Source: Clostridiales bacterium
GTDB lineage: Bacteria; Bacillota; Clostridia; Ch29
Assembly: GCA_012728565.1 (NCBI GenBank)
Contig: JAAYEV010000032.1
Span: forward strand, 1-53,752
Length of the DNA stretch: 53,752 bases
Direction: 5' to 3'
Below the pieces are notes generated by a model. It was not told where the DNA came from. It made no database searches and saw nothing but the letters and a program-made list of their open reading frames with translations. Below, one piece after another: positions 37,135 to 45,516 of this stretch. Each line of letters begins with the position of its first letter. Position 1 is the first letter of the stretch. The translations under genes and the position numbers were made by a program.

Positions 37135-38133
37135 TTATTTGCTCCATTTAATGGCACAGGCACCCCAGGTCAGCCCAGCACCGAAGCCCACCAGCACCAG
37201 GTTATCGCCATTTTTGACAAGGCCATGCTTCACCGCTTCGTCCAATGCCACCGGGATGGAGGCCGATGACATGTTGCCGTACCTGCTTAGATTCATAAAT
37301 ATCTTGTCCTGAGGTATGCCCAGCCTTTTCGCCGCGGAATCCACGATCCTCTTGTTGGCCTGGTGCGGTATAAGAAGGTCAATATCGTCAAGGCTTAGGC
37401 CCGCCTTTTCCAAAACCCCCAGCGTGGCCTGCGGCATCACGCCTACCGCGAATTTATAAACTTCCCCGCCATCCATGTGTATGAAATGCTTGCCGGACTT
37501 TACCGTATCAATGCTGGCCGGCATCCTTGAGCCCCCGGCGGGCAGTGTGAGGTACTGGCCTTTCCAGCCCTCCGCTCCCAGAAGGGTGGCAATAATGCCG
37601 CTGTCTTTCGGTGCCTCCCTTAACACCGCTGCCCCTGCGCCGTCACCAAACAGTACGCAGGTACTGCGGTCCTCCCAGTTACATATCTTGGAAAGGGTTT
37701 CCGCACCTATCACCAGAACGTTTTTTGCATCCCCGGTGGAAATAAACTTTTCACCTATGGAGAGCCCGTATATAAAACCGGTGCATGCGGCCTGCACATC
37801 AAAGGCGCTGGCCTGTAGCGCCCCGAGGTTGGACTGCACTATACAGGCGGTGGACGGAAAAGCCATGTCCGGCGTTGCCGTCGCCACTATTATTACATCA
37901 ATTTCCCCGGCGGTTATCCCCGCATCCTCCATGGCTTTTTTCGCCGCCTCCGTTGCAAGGTCGGAGGTGGCGGTGCCCGCATCGCTTATCCTGCGCTCGG
38001 ATATGCCGGTGCGGCTTACTATCCACTCGTCGCTGGTATCCACCATCCTTTCAAGGTCGAAGTTTGTGAGTATCCTTTCGGGAAGGCACCTGCCCGTCCC
38101 GGCAATGCCAACAGGCTTTAACATCTTATCCAT
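37135..38133 (-). CDS. fabH: Beta-ketoacyl-ACP synthase III
   Basis: FabH starts fatty-acid synthesis by condensing acyl-CoA with malonyl-ACP. The protein (332 residues) has the N-terminal GIAGTGRCLPERILTN, the catalytic Cys in AACTGFIYGLS, and His/Asn in PHQANKRIVD and a later NLSRYGNMSSAS. The ATG at 38133 has GGAGG six bases upstream and overlaps plsX by 8 bases. Confidence 0.97.
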   Translation of the reverse strand: MDKMLKPVGIAGTGRCLPERILTNFDLERMVDTSDEWIVSRTGISERRISDAGTATSDLATEAAKKAMEDAGITAGEIDVIIVATATPDMAFPSTACIVQSNLGALQASAFDVQAACTGFIYGLSIGEKFISTGDAKNVLVIGAETLSKICNWEDRSTCVLFGDGAGAAVLREAPKDSGIIATLLGAEGWKGQYLTLPAGGSRMPASIDTVKSGKHFIHMDGGEVYKFAVGVMPQATLGVLEKAGLSLDDIDLLIPHQANKRIVDSAAKRLGIPQDKIFMNLSRYGNMSSASIPVALDEAVKHGLVKNGDNLVLVGFGAGLTWGACAIKWSK

Positions 38134-39124
38134 TACCATCCTCCGTCTTAACATTTTCAGTTATTGTTTGTTCCACTTTGTTTTCTATAAACCTTACCGC
38201 CTGCATTATTGCGTTTTCAATAGCCAGCGCGTCGGAACTGCCGTGGGCTTTTATACAGCCACCGGCGATACCCAACAGCGGCGCTCCGCCGTACTGCTTG
38301 TAATCCATCCTTTCTTTCAGCTTTTTAAGTCCCGGCTTGAGCACGGCCGCAGCCAGCTTGGATGCGGTACCGGCTGTGAATTCCGCCTTTAGCTGCGAAA
38401 ACAATGTCATTGCAAGTCCCTCGGTAAGCTTTAATATTACATTGCCGACAAAACCGTCACAGACCAAAACGTCCGCAGCTCCCTCGGGGATGTCTCGTGC
38501 TTCAATATTGCCGATGAAGTTAAGCCCGGACTTTTCAAGCAGCGCATAGGCCTCCTTGGTAAGGGCATTTCCCTTGCCCTGCTCGGTACCGATGTTAACC
38601 AGCGCAACCCTTGGGTTTTGCACCCCCAGGACACCCTGCATATAGGCCGAACCCATCACACCGAACTGCAGAAGGTTTACCGGCTTGCACTCGGCGTTTG
38701 CACCGGCGTCTATCAGCATCGCCCCTCCCCTTAGGGTGGGAAGAACCGGTGCCAGCGCCGGGCGGTCTATGCCCTTTATCCTGCCTATCCTAAACAGCGC
38801 TCCCGCCAGAAGCGCTCCCGTATTGCCCGCCGAAATAAAGGCCCCGGCTTCCTTTCTTTTAACAAGGTCCATCCCAACCACCATTGATGAATCCTTCTTT
38901 TTCCTTATGGCTTCCACCGGCGCATCCTCTGCGCTTATCACCTGGCCGGCGTTTACTATGCTTATCCTTTCGGTCTGGTACCCGCCAAGGATATCCCTTA
39001 TATTTTCCTCTTTTCCCACAATAATTAACCTAAGCCTCTTATCCCTTTCCAGGGCCCCAATGCAGCCCTTCACCACTTCCACCGGCGCATTGTCTCCGCC
39101 CATGGCGTCAACGGCAATTCTCAT
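38126..39124 (-). CDS. plsX: Phosphate acyltransferase PlsX
   Basis: PlsX makes acyl-phosphate from acyl-ACP as the first step of phospholipid synthesis. The 332-residue protein starts MRIAVDAMGGDNAPVEVVKG and has MVVGMDLVKRKEAGAFISAGNTGALL and DVLVCDGFVGNVILK in short blocks typical of the family. It follows fapR by 12 bases and overlaps fabH, which shares the operon and the acyl-ACP pool. Confidence 0.97.
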   Translation of the reverse strand: MRIAVDAMGGDNAPVEVVKGCIGALERDKRLRLIIVGKEENIRDILGGYQTERISIVNAGQVISAEDAPVEAIRKKKDSSMVVGMDLVKRKEAGAFISAGNTGALLAGALFRIGRIKGIDRPALAPVLPTLRGGAMLIDAGANAECKPVNLLQFGVMGSAYMQGVLGVQNPRVALVNIGTEQGKGNALTKEAYALLEKSGLNFIGNIEARDIPEGAADVLVCDGFVGNVILKLTEGLAMTLFSQLKAEFTAGTASKLAAAVLKPGLKKLKERMDYKQYGGAPLLGIAGGCIKAHGSSDALAIENAIMQAVRFIENKVEQTITENVKTEDGNG

Positions 39125-39136
39125 TATAATCCCCCC

Positions 39137-39763
39137 TTACTCGTCCAGGGACACCAGTATGAACTTGCCCCTGAACACTTCCTGCATCTTGAGCTTTATT
39201 CTTACCCATACGAAAAATTTGTTTCCCCTACGCTTTATTATTTCCGCATGGGCAACCAGTTTCTGTCCCGAACGGACCGGCTGCTTGTATTTGATGTTTG
39301 CTACCCCGATAAGGGCCACGTCAGCATCTATCACGGCTATTGCGAGGGATTCCGCCTGGGCGTATATGAACTGTCCCCGCACTATGTTGGTCTTTTCAAA
39401 GGCCATTGAGTCATCCGTCTCCAGCATGGACATTCCTTTCTTACCCAGGTCTATGTCCAGAAGTTCCCCAACAATCTCCTTTCCGGATATGGACCTTACC
39501 TTTGCGTATGTACCCTCCGCCACGCTTTTTATCCTTTCCCTAAGCTCCGGTATACCCAGCTCCAGCCTGTCCAGCCTTATGGTTTGTATGCTTACCCCGA
39601 AGTGCTCGCTAAGCTCCTCGTCGGTGAGAAACGGGTCCTTGACGATTTTATCCATAAGGCTTTTCTGCCTCTCCTTCTTTTCCTTCCCTTTTCCCGCCAA
39701 AATAACACCCCTTTCCCGTTCACCGGCCGGTGCCATTGTCCAGGACACGGCCTTGCGCAGCAT
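39137..39763 (-). CDS. fapR: Fatty acid and phospholipid biosynthesis regulator FapR
   Basis: FapR represses lipid synthesis genes and is released by malonyl-CoA. The N-terminal helix-turn-helix contains [21 protein letters not shown], followed by [16 protein letters not shown], and a hotdog-fold ligand domain (about 100-208). The ATG at 39763 gives 208 residues, about 20 more than the Bacillus protein; an ATG at 39736 or a TTG near 39700 behind AGGGG may be the real start. It heads the fap operon and is probably autoregulated through the operator upstream. Confidence 0.95.
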   Translation of the reverse strand: MLRKAVSWTMAPAGERERGVILAGKGKEKKERQKSLMDKIVKDPFLTDEELSEHFGVSIQTIRLDRLELGIPELRERIKSVAEGTYAKVRSISGKEIVGELLDIDLGKKGMSMLETDDSMAFEKTNIVRGQFIYAQAESLAIAVIDADVALIGVANIKYKQPVRSGQKLVAHAEIIKRRGNKFFVWVRIKLKMQEVFRGKFILVSLDE

Positions 39764-39782
39764 AATACCTTATTACTAACAT

Positions 39783-39799
39783 TTAGTACCTGGTATTAA
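39783..39799 (-). promoter_or_regulatory. FapR operator
   Basis: TTAGTACCTGGTATTAA is a near-perfect palindrome (TTAGTACC and GGTATTAA, one mismatch). It matches the known FapR box of Bacillus, and it lies just downstream of the -10 box of the fapR promoter, covering the expected transcription start. Confidence 0.88.
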
Positions 39800-39804
39800 T
39801 ATTA

Positions 39805-39833
39805 AGTATATATTATATCCCTTGGTGAATCAA
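39805..39833 (-). promoter_or_regulatory. Sigma-A-type promoter of the fapR-plsX-fab operon
   Basis: On the minus strand TTGATT (plus 39828-39833) and TATACT (plus 39805-39810) are separated by exactly 17 bases, with the FapR box immediately downstream. This gives the operon its own start, independent of rpmF. Confidence 0.75.
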
Positions 39834-39854
39834 CAGAAATTTTACCGGCAAAAA

Positions 39855-39901
39855 TGGGACATGCCCGCAGGAGGGGAATTCCCCCGCTGCGGTATGTCCC
39901 A
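39855..39901 (-). terminator. Long palindrome ending the sigma-54 regulator gene (terminator, REP-like)
   Basis: Ends TGGGACAT and ATGTCCCA pair perfectly, followed inward by CCGCAG/CTGCGG and GGGGAATTCCCC, giving a stem of about 20 base pairs with small bulges. On the minus strand it is followed by TTTTT, 64 bases after the regulator stop, so it works as a terminator there. The same terminal 8-mers recur in the palindrome at 49820-49854. The remaining bases of the 39764-39964 gap hold the fap promoter and operator. Confidence 0.75.
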
Positions 39902-39964
39902 AATCAGTATCCCTGTGCCACAGGGATATGCCAACGATAAGGCCAAAAAGATGCGTCGCCGGGT

Positions 39965-42046
39965 TTATACCACTTTTAAGCCCTCGGTTTCCAGTCTTCT
40001 TTGCAATATATTGACACATTCCTCCCCTTCCATGGACAGCCTTGTGCCCTTGGGCCCTTTACGGGTCACCACAAGACCGTACTTTGCCAAGATGTTAAGC
40101 CGGTTTCTTACCATTTGTTCTGTCATCTTGGTGCCCCCGCCGCAAAGCTGCGCAAGACTTCTCCTGCTTAAGTAAGCCCTGCCTTCTTCCTGTGCTTTTT
40201 TCATAGTTGAAAGGATAAGGAATGTTTCGTCCATGGGCATTTCCTTTTCCAGCAGCTGCAGCAGCTTTTCCTTTTGCATAGTGCTGTCCTTTGAAACAAA
40301 GGGCAGGTCCTTTACCCTCACAGGACCTTCTCCAACAATGTGATAAAGGTACTCGATTACGTTTTCCAGCTCGCGGATGTTTCCCGGCCAGTCGTATTCC
40401 ATGAACTTTTCCATGGCCTGGTCGCTTATTATAAGCTCCTTACCCCCGGGGAACCTTTCCAGCATCTTTTCAATCAAAAGCGGTATATCCTCCTTGCGCT
40501 CCCTAAGGGGCGGTATTCGAATGGGCAGCACTTTAAGCCTGTAAAACAAATCCTCCCTGAACTTGCCCGCACTCACAAGGTCTTCCAAGTTTTTATTGGT
40601 GGCGGCTATAATCCTTACATCTATAGGTATAATCTTTGTGCCGCCTATGCGCAGCACTTCCTTTTCCTGCAAAACCCTAAGCAGCCGGGCCTGGATCTTC
40701 ATTGAGGCATCCCCTATCTCGTCCAGGAATATGGTCCCCTTGTGGGCCTGCTCGAACAGCCCTGCATGCCCGCCCTTCCTCGCACCGGTAAAAGCGCCCT
40801 CCTCGTAGCCGAACAGTTCGCTTTCCAGCAGGTTTTCCGGCAGAGCCGCAAAGTTAACCGCCACAAAGGGCCCGTGCTGTTTATTGGATGCCCTGTGTAT
40901 TGCATGGGCGAACAGCTCCTTTCCTATGCCACTTTCGCCTATGAGAAGAAGGGTTGAATTGCTCTTGGCAAGTTTCCTTGCTATCTCCTTTGTCTCGGTT
41001 ATTTTCTTGCTTTTACCTATTATATTTGAAAAATCGTACTTGGAGGTGTGACCCCTTTTCATCAGGTTGGTCCTTACTATATTCTCCATCTCAATAATTT
41101 CCGAAAGGTCCTTGAAAGTTATTATAACCCCGTTGTATACGTCATCTTTGATAATGGGCATCATGGTGAGCAAAATCTTTTTACCCATTATTTCATGTAT
41201 TTTTCGATAAAGGCCGAAATTCTTCCCCAAAAGGCTCTTTGCCTCGAAGTCCAAAACATCGTCCAGGTTTATGTCTCCATTCTTAGTCTTTCCCCTTGAA
41301 CCAAACAGTTTTTTTGCATTTTCATTGCTGAACATAATACTGCCATTGCTGTCTACGCCCACTATGCCGTCGTTTATTACGTTGAGTATGGTATTTAATT
41401 GCTTCATTATATTATCGTTGGTTTCCAGGGCCTTTACCACTTTTTTGCTGGAATACACGAAGTCCTGCAGGAACCTTACCGACAACAGGTTTGTTCTCTC
41501 GTCCATGATTTTCAACTTCATCATAATCTCGGTTATGGTGGTAAGGTCAATCTTGCTGTAACCCAGGTCTATGACGTTTTCCACGTAATCGGGAACCATA
41601 TGGGTTTCCCCCGTTGTGATTGCATAATTGGCGTGCAGTGAAAACCTCTGCCCCGGGTAATACGGGTACATCCTTATATGGGTTATGCCCAGTCCTTCCA
41701 GGAGGGATATGGAGTTTTCGGCAAGGTACTTGTTAACGTCTACAAACAGTACGTCTTCTCCCTTGGGTATTCTAAGCACATCCTCCAGCTTGGAATGGTT
41801 CAGCGCACGCCTGGCCACCAGCACCTCCGACCTGGGGTCGATATACTTCATGGCCGCTTCCCTAAGGTATTCATGGCTAATCAGTACCAGCTTGTCGTAT
41901 ATTTTTTCATTTATGCCCTCCAGTATGGAATACCCCCTGATTGTCACCTCCGGGCCCAACAGGTTGGTAAGCTGGTTTATCACGTTTTCCTTATGTTTCT
42001 CGGAACGGGTTATGATGGACAGGCCGGATGGAATTTCGGTTGACAT
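39965..42046 (-). CDS. Sigma-54-dependent transcriptional activator with PAS domain and winged-helix C-terminus
   Basis: This 693-residue enhancer-binding protein has an N-terminal domain I do not recognise (about 1-180), a PAS domain (about 210-325, [19 protein letters not shown]), and the AAA+ domain with Walker A GESGIGKE at 370-377, GAFTGA at 417-422 (the sigma-54 contact loop) and Walker B GTIFLDE at 437-443. The C-terminus (about 605-685) is not the usual Fis-type helix-turn-helix; [29 protein letters not shown] and [11 protein letters not shown] look like a winged helix. It is divergent from the aminomutase operon, which has a perfect sigma-54 promoter, so it very likely activates that operon. 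The inducer is unknown; glutamate or a related amino acid is an inference. Confidence 0.93.
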   Translation of the reverse strand: MSTEIPSGLSIITRSEKHKENVINQLTNLLGPEVTIRGYSILEGINEKIYDKLVLISHEYLREAAMKYIDPRSEVLVARRALNHSKLEDVLRIPKGEDVLFVDVNKYLAENSISLLEGLGITHIRMYPYYPGQRFSLHANYAITTGETHMVPDYVENVIDLGYSKIDLTTITEIMMKLKIMDERTNLLSVRFLQDFVYSSKKVVKALETNDNIMKQLNTILNVINDGIVGVDSNGSIMFSNENAKKLFGSRGKTKNGDINLDDVLDFEAKSLLGKNFGLYRKIHEIMGKKILLTMMPIIKDDVYNGVIITFKDLSEIIEMENIVRTNLMKRGHTSKYDFSNIIGKSKKITETKEIARKLAKSNSTLLLIGESGIGKELFAHAIHRASNKQHGPFVAVNFAALPENLLESELFGYEEGAFTGARKGGHAGLFEQAHKGTIFLDEIGDASMKIQARLLRVLQEKEVLRIGGTKIIPIDVRIIAATNKNLEDLVSAGKFREDLFYRLKVLPIRIPPLRERKEDIPLLIEKMLERFPGGKELIISDQAMEKFMEYDWPGNIRELENVIEYLYHIVGEGPVRVKDLPFVSKDSTMQKEKLLQLLEKEMPMDETFLILSTMKKAQEEGRAYLSRRSLAQLCGGGTKMTEQMVRNRLNILAKYGLVVTRKGPKGTRLSMEGEECVNILQRRLETEGLKVV

Positions 42047-42127
42047 GGTATTTGCCCTCCTTCCTGAGATATAGCGCCTTTATTTATTGTATTGTATCAA
42101 AAAATTACCGGGTTTAAAATGGTTTTA

Positions 42128-42146
42128 TTCAAAAAACCTTTTTGAA
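42128..42146. promoter_or_regulatory. Palindrome, candidate enhancer site for the sigma-54 activator
   Basis: TTCAAAAA-ACC-TTTTTGAA is a perfect 8+3+8 inverted repeat in the divergent region. Its centre lies about 275 bases upstream of the predicted start of the aminomutase operon and about 90 bases before the activator gene. Enhancers for sigma-54 activators commonly lie at such distances. Weaker repeats follow: GCTGT-N16-ACAGC (42182-42207) and ATGGGT-N10-ACCCAT (42274-42295). I see no gene in 42047-42516. Confidence 0.5.
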
Positions 42147-42384
42147 CCAATTATATCGCCGTTATACTCATTTCAAACAACGCTGTCGTGCCCCGGTGTA
42201 CCACAGCCAATAAACGGGGATAGAGCTTTTGCAGCCACAGTTTCCCGCCGGAGGGCTGTCTATTTGGTTTTTTATGGGTCATATCAACAACCCATTATCA
42301 ACCTATATGCCAAAAGCTACGCATTATAAGCCCTGCCAAGAGGCTGTTATCGCCTATAGACGCCCCCCTGCCTTATAAAAAAAC

Positions 42385-42402
42385 TTGGCATGAATATTGC
42401 TT
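42385..42402 (+). promoter_or_regulatory. Sigma-54 (-24/-12) promoter of the aminomutase-TRAP operon
   Basis: TTGGCATGAATATTGCTT has the invariant GG (42387-42388) and GC (42399-42400) with exactly ten bases between, and matches the consensus TGGCAC-N5-TTGCW except for one base. Transcription should start near 42412, about 105 bases before the aminomutase ATG. The activator with the GAFTGA loop is encoded divergently. Confidence 0.92.
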
Positions 42403-42516
42403 ATTTCATTAGCAGGCTGATCAGCGAAACCATTTTTAGGGGGTGGTATTGGAATTTAATGACATTAAGGAATGGGCATAATCATTCGAATTATTTATCC
42501 AATAGGAGGTCAAGAA

Positions 42517-43779
42517 ATGGATACTGCTAATAAAAGCGCAAGACAGATTTCCCTGGAAAGGGCCGAAGTTTTAAAAAGCCGTATAGACCCCTATCTTGAA
42601 GCTAAAATGCATATCCCTACCGGACTTGAACAGGATGAAGTAATCAAGGCAAGGCAGGCTAAGATAAAAGAAGGTTTAGGGGCTACCGACGCCGAGTGGA
42701 ACGATTGGAAGTGGCAGATAAAAAACAGGATAACAGATTCGGATACCCTTGCAAAATTTATCAATCTAACTCCCAAACAGAAGAAGGATATTGATGCTGT
42801 CACGAAGAAGTTTAGATGGGCAATTTCCCCTTACTATTTATCGCTCATAGACCCGGAGGGAGACCATTACAAGGACCCGATATACCTTCAGTCCATTCCT
42901 ACGGGCCTTGAACTAAAAGAGGGTATCGGCGAGGCCGATCCTATGGCAGAGGAATTTACCAACCCTGCCCCCTGTATTACACGCCGGTATCCCGACAGGC
43001 TTATAATTAACGTAACAAACCAGTGCGGAATGTACTGCAGGCACTGTCAAAGGAGAAGGAATATCGGAGAAATAGATTCACCACAACCTAGGGAAAACCT
43101 GCAGCAGGCTGTCGACTATATTAAAAATACTCCTGAAATAAGGGATGTTTTAATAACCGGCGGCGACCCCTTCACATTATCCGATGAGAATCTTGACTGG
43201 CTGCTGGGGGAACTTGACAAGATACCGCATCTTGAGTACAAGCGTATTGGCAGCCGGATGCCGGTTACCTTGCCCCAGAGGATAACACCCGAACTGTGTG
43301 CCATGCTCAAGAAACATCATCCGCTTTATATCAATACGCATTTCAACAACCCGATGGAAGTATCGGCCGAATCCAAAAAGGCCTGTGAGATGCTTGCCGA
43401 TGCGGGAATACCCCTGGGGAACCAGGCAGTACTTTTGAGGGGAATAAACGACCATCCCTTCGTGATGAAGAAACTTTGCCAGGAACTTTTAAGAATAAGA
43501 GTTAGGCCCTATTATATATTCCACGCTAAGGGTGTGGTGGGAACCCTTCACTTCAGAACCAGCGTTGACATTGGTATTGAAATCATGGAACACCTGAGGG
43601 GCTACACATCGGGCCTGGCAATACCCACATTTATAATAAACGCTCCCCAGGGAAGGGGCAAAACGCCCATGCTTCCAGAGTATTTAATCTCCCACGGCAG
43701 GGACACCATAACCATAAGAACCTGGGAGGGAGAAATCATCACATATCCTAACAAGGATGCCGAAGTGGAATACGAATAG
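42517..43779 (+). CDS. eam: Glutamate 2,3-aminomutase (radical SAM/PLP, KamA family)
   Basis: The enzyme (420 residues) belongs to the lysine 2,3-aminomutase family, which moves an alpha-amino group to the beta carbon using a 4Fe-4S cluster, AdoMet and PLP. The cluster Cys are 170, 174 and 177 (CGMYCRHC), TGGDP is at 214-218 and the PLP Lys is 382 (QGRGK). Lysine enzymes bind the distal amino group with two Asp; here these positions are Lys338 (FHAKG) and Asn375 (INAPQG), the pair and spacing reported for Clostridioides difficile glutamate 2,3-aminomutase. So L-glutamate to beta-glutamate is the likely reaction. The ATG at 42517 has aggaggt; an upstream ATG at 42472 has none. No beta-lysine acetyltransferase gene is nearby. 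beta-Glutamate may serve as osmolyte or catabolic intermediate. Confidence 0.88.
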   Translation: MDTANKSARQISLERAEVLKSRIDPYLEAKMHIPTGLEQDEVIKARQAKIKEGLGATDAEWNDWKWQIKNRITDSDTLAKFINLTPKQKKDIDAVTKKFRWAISPYYLSLIDPEGDHYKDPIYLQSIPTGLELKEGIGEADPMAEEFTNPAPCITRRYPDRLIINVTNQCGMYCRHCQRRRNIGEIDSPQPRENLQQAVDYIKNTPEIRDVLITGGDPFTLSDENLDWLLGELDKIPHLEYKRIGSRMPVTLPQRITPELCAMLKKHHPLYINTHFNNPMEVSAESKKACEMLADAGIPLGNQAVLLRGINDHPFVMKKLCQELLRIRVRPYYIFHAKGVVGTLHFRTSVDIGIEIMEHLRGYTSGLAIPTFIINAPQGRGKTPMLPEYLISHGRDTITIRTWEGEIITYPNKDAEVEYE

Positions 43780-43831
43780 AAAACATTTAAAGCTCAAAGA
43801 TATACTTTAACGATTCTCTTTAACCTAATCA

Positions 43832-43860
43832 ATTTTTGGTGATAAATCATTACCAAAAAT
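43832..43860 (+). repeat. Stem-loop between aminomutase and TAXI genes
   Basis: ATTTTTGGT and ACCAAAAAT form a perfect nine-base-pair stem with an 11-base loop. No T run follows, so full termination is unlikely. It may stabilise or separate the two parts of the operon message. Confidence 0.6.
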
Positions 43861-43881
43861 ATCAAATAAGGGGGTATATCC

Positions 43882-44931
43882 ATGAGAAAAAAACTAGCTT
43901 TATTTATGGTTCTCCTGTTTGTGCTGGGCGCCATGCTGGCGGGCTGCAGCCCTTCGGGAGGTACCGAACAGCCGGGTGAAGAAGCAGAAGAAAAACCGGC
44001 ACCAGCTCAGAAAATGCAAATCAATATCATCACCGGTTCCACCGGCGGTACCTATTTCGCCCTTGGTGGGGCCATGGCCAACACCTGGAATGAATTCCTG
44101 GACAACATACAGGTGACAAGCCAGCCCGGCGGTGCTTCGGTTGAAAGTATTAACCGTGTGCATGCCGGCGAGGTTGAACTTGGAATGGCTATGAACAACA
44201 TAGCCGACGACGCCTGGAACGGCAGGGGGTCCTTCCCGACCGAGCAGCGTAACTTCAGGGCCATAGGCGTTATATACCCGGAAGTTTACCAGGGTGTTGC
44301 ATTAAAGAGCAGCGGCATAAAAACCATTGAGGACCTGAAGGGTAAAAGAGTAGCCGTAGGCCCGGTTGGAAGCGGTACCGTTGTTATGACCGAGACGGTA
44401 TTTGCGGAAGCGGGCATGACCTTTGACGATGTAAAGGCAGCCTATGACGGGTTTGGCGATGCCGCCAGCAAGATGAAGGACGGCCACCTGGATGCAGCCT
44501 TTAACGTACTGGCAGTTCCTGCCGCTGCAATACAGGACATTATGACCGCCCGTGAGATAGAAGTGATCGAAATAGGTGATGAACTGTTCCAAAAAATAAA
44601 AGCCAAGTCTCCCTTCTTCAGCCAGTATGTGATACCGGCCGGGACTTACGGTAACGAGGAAGACAAACTTACAGTCAACTGCGTGGCAGCACTTTACGTC
44701 GCCCCGGATATGCCGGAGGATGCCGTATACGAAATAACCAAGGTATGGTTTGAGCAGACCGCGCATACTGCAGCCGCTCACCAGGCCGCCCAATGGCTGG
44801 CGGATGAAATTGCCGCGGGCAACAAGCAGGTAATGATAGACGGTATTACAACACCGCTGCATAAAGGTGCCTATAAGTACTTTACTGAAATAGGCCTTGA
44901 TATCCCGGACATGATAAAACCCATAGACTAA
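43882..44931 (+). CDS. TAXI-family TRAP transporter substrate-binding lipoprotein
   Basis: The extracytoplasmic receptor of a TRAP transporter captures the substrate and hands it to the permease encoded downstream. The 349-residue product has a lipoprotein signal (LAGC, Cys22), an acidic/proline linker (about 23-44), and the TAXI domain with INIITGSTGGTYFALGGAMA, GELELG-like EVELGMAMNNIADD and KGKRVAVGPVGSGT. TAXI receptors of known structure bind glutamate or glutamine (Thermus) and other dicarboxylates. Together with the aminomutase this suggests glutamate or beta-glutamate uptake, as inference. The start has agggggtat upstream. Confidence 0.94.
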   Translation: MRKKLALFMVLLFVLGAMLAGCSPSGGTEQPGEEAEEKPAPAQKMQINIITGSTGGTYFALGGAMANTWNEFLDNIQVTSQPGGASVESINRVHAGEVELGMAMNNIADDAWNGRGSFPTEQRNFRAIGVIYPEVYQGVALKSSGIKTIEDLKGKRVAVGPVGSGTVVMTETVFAEAGMTFDDVKAAYDGFGDAASKMKDGHLDAAFNVLAVPAAAIQDIMTAREIEVIEIGDELFQKIKAKSPFFSQYVIPAGTYGNEEDKLTVNCVAALYVAPDMPEDAVYEITKVWFEQTAHTAAAHQAAQWLADEIAAGNKQVMIDGITTPLHKGAYKYFTEIGLDIPDMIKPID

Positions 44932-44945
44932 TCAACAGAGAGGGG

Positions 44946-44978
44946 GAAGGCCGGGTCGGCTTTGCAGCCCCGGCCTTC
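44946..44978 (+). promoter_or_regulatory. Hairpin before the DUF1850 gene, possibly placing its ribosome binding site
   Basis: GAAGGCCGGG (44946-44955) and CCCGGCCTTC (44969-44978) form a perfect ten-base-pair stem. The purine-rich AGGGGG lies at the 5' foot of the stem (44941-44946) and the ATG at 44983 lies 4 bases after the 3' foot. Folding would bring them to normal spacing. No other ribosome binding site is seen for this gene. Confidence 0.5.
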
Positions 44979-44982
44979 ATTA

Positions 44983-45516
44983 ATGAAAAAAACTTTTATC
45001 TTACTTTTATTTTTCGGTATAGTTTTTTCCCTTTTGCTGCTACCCATCCTTGTACTTGAAGTAAGGGTTGACGGCTCTGAAGAGCTTGTCTTTCAACAGC
45101 CAGCAAAAGCAGGAAGTTTATTCGAAGTCCACTGGATACATTCGGTTACACTGCAGCCGGTTATAGAAGTTTACCTTTTGGAAGCTCCCGGCAGAATCCC
45201 GATAGTAAAGATGACCTTTGACGAATTTGGGCCAAATCTGCCGGCACACCCCGAGTTTAACCAGTACTGGGTTATTGAAGACGGAAAATATAACGTACTG
45301 GGCTACGATTTAGTATTTGAAAGAGTTCCGGTAACCATAGGTGCCGTTATAGCAGACCATACCCTTGTTTATAACGGGCGCTCCACTCCTTTGGAGGATG
45401 TGCACCGCCCCGGCGGGTATGTGCATATAGGCCTTACAGAAAAAAAACTTTGCCAATTCTTTATTGAGGAGGTAGAAATATGGCAGAAAGGCAGAAGGAA
45501 GACAGCATTTTATTAG
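44983..45516 (+). CDS. DUF1850 protein associated with TAXI TRAP transporters
   Basis: DUF1850 proteins occur between the TAXI receptor and the fused permease in many TRAP operons; their role is unknown. The 177-residue product has an N-terminal membrane helix or uncleaved signal (about 3-25, FILLLFFGIVFSLLLLPIL), then a domain with the family block FEVHWIHSVTLQPVIEVYLL in its first half and DEFGPNLPAHPEF. It is probably anchored outside the membrane and could assist assembly or substrate transfer. The last 37 bases overlap the permease gene, so the two are translationally coupled. Confidence 0.85.
   Translation: MKKTFILLLFFGIVFSLLLLPILVLEVRVDGSEELVFQQPAKAGSLFEVHWIHSVTLQPVIEVYLLEAPGRIPIVKMTFDEFGPNLPAHPEFNQYWVIEDGKYNVLGYDLVFERVPVTIGAVIADHTLVYNGRSTPLEDVHRPGGYVHIGLTEKKLCQFFIEEVEIWQKGRRKTAFY

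Noticed and set aside
42517-43779. Annotation of the aminomutase as lysine 2,3-aminomutase
   Set aside because: The two Asp that bind the distal amino group of lysine are Lys338 and Asn375 here, and no acetyltransferase partner (ablB) is nearby.
44962-44982. TTG start for the DUF1850 gene
   Set aside because: It falls inside the loop of a strong hairpin with no suitable ribosome binding site; the ATG at 44983 starts a typical signal segment.
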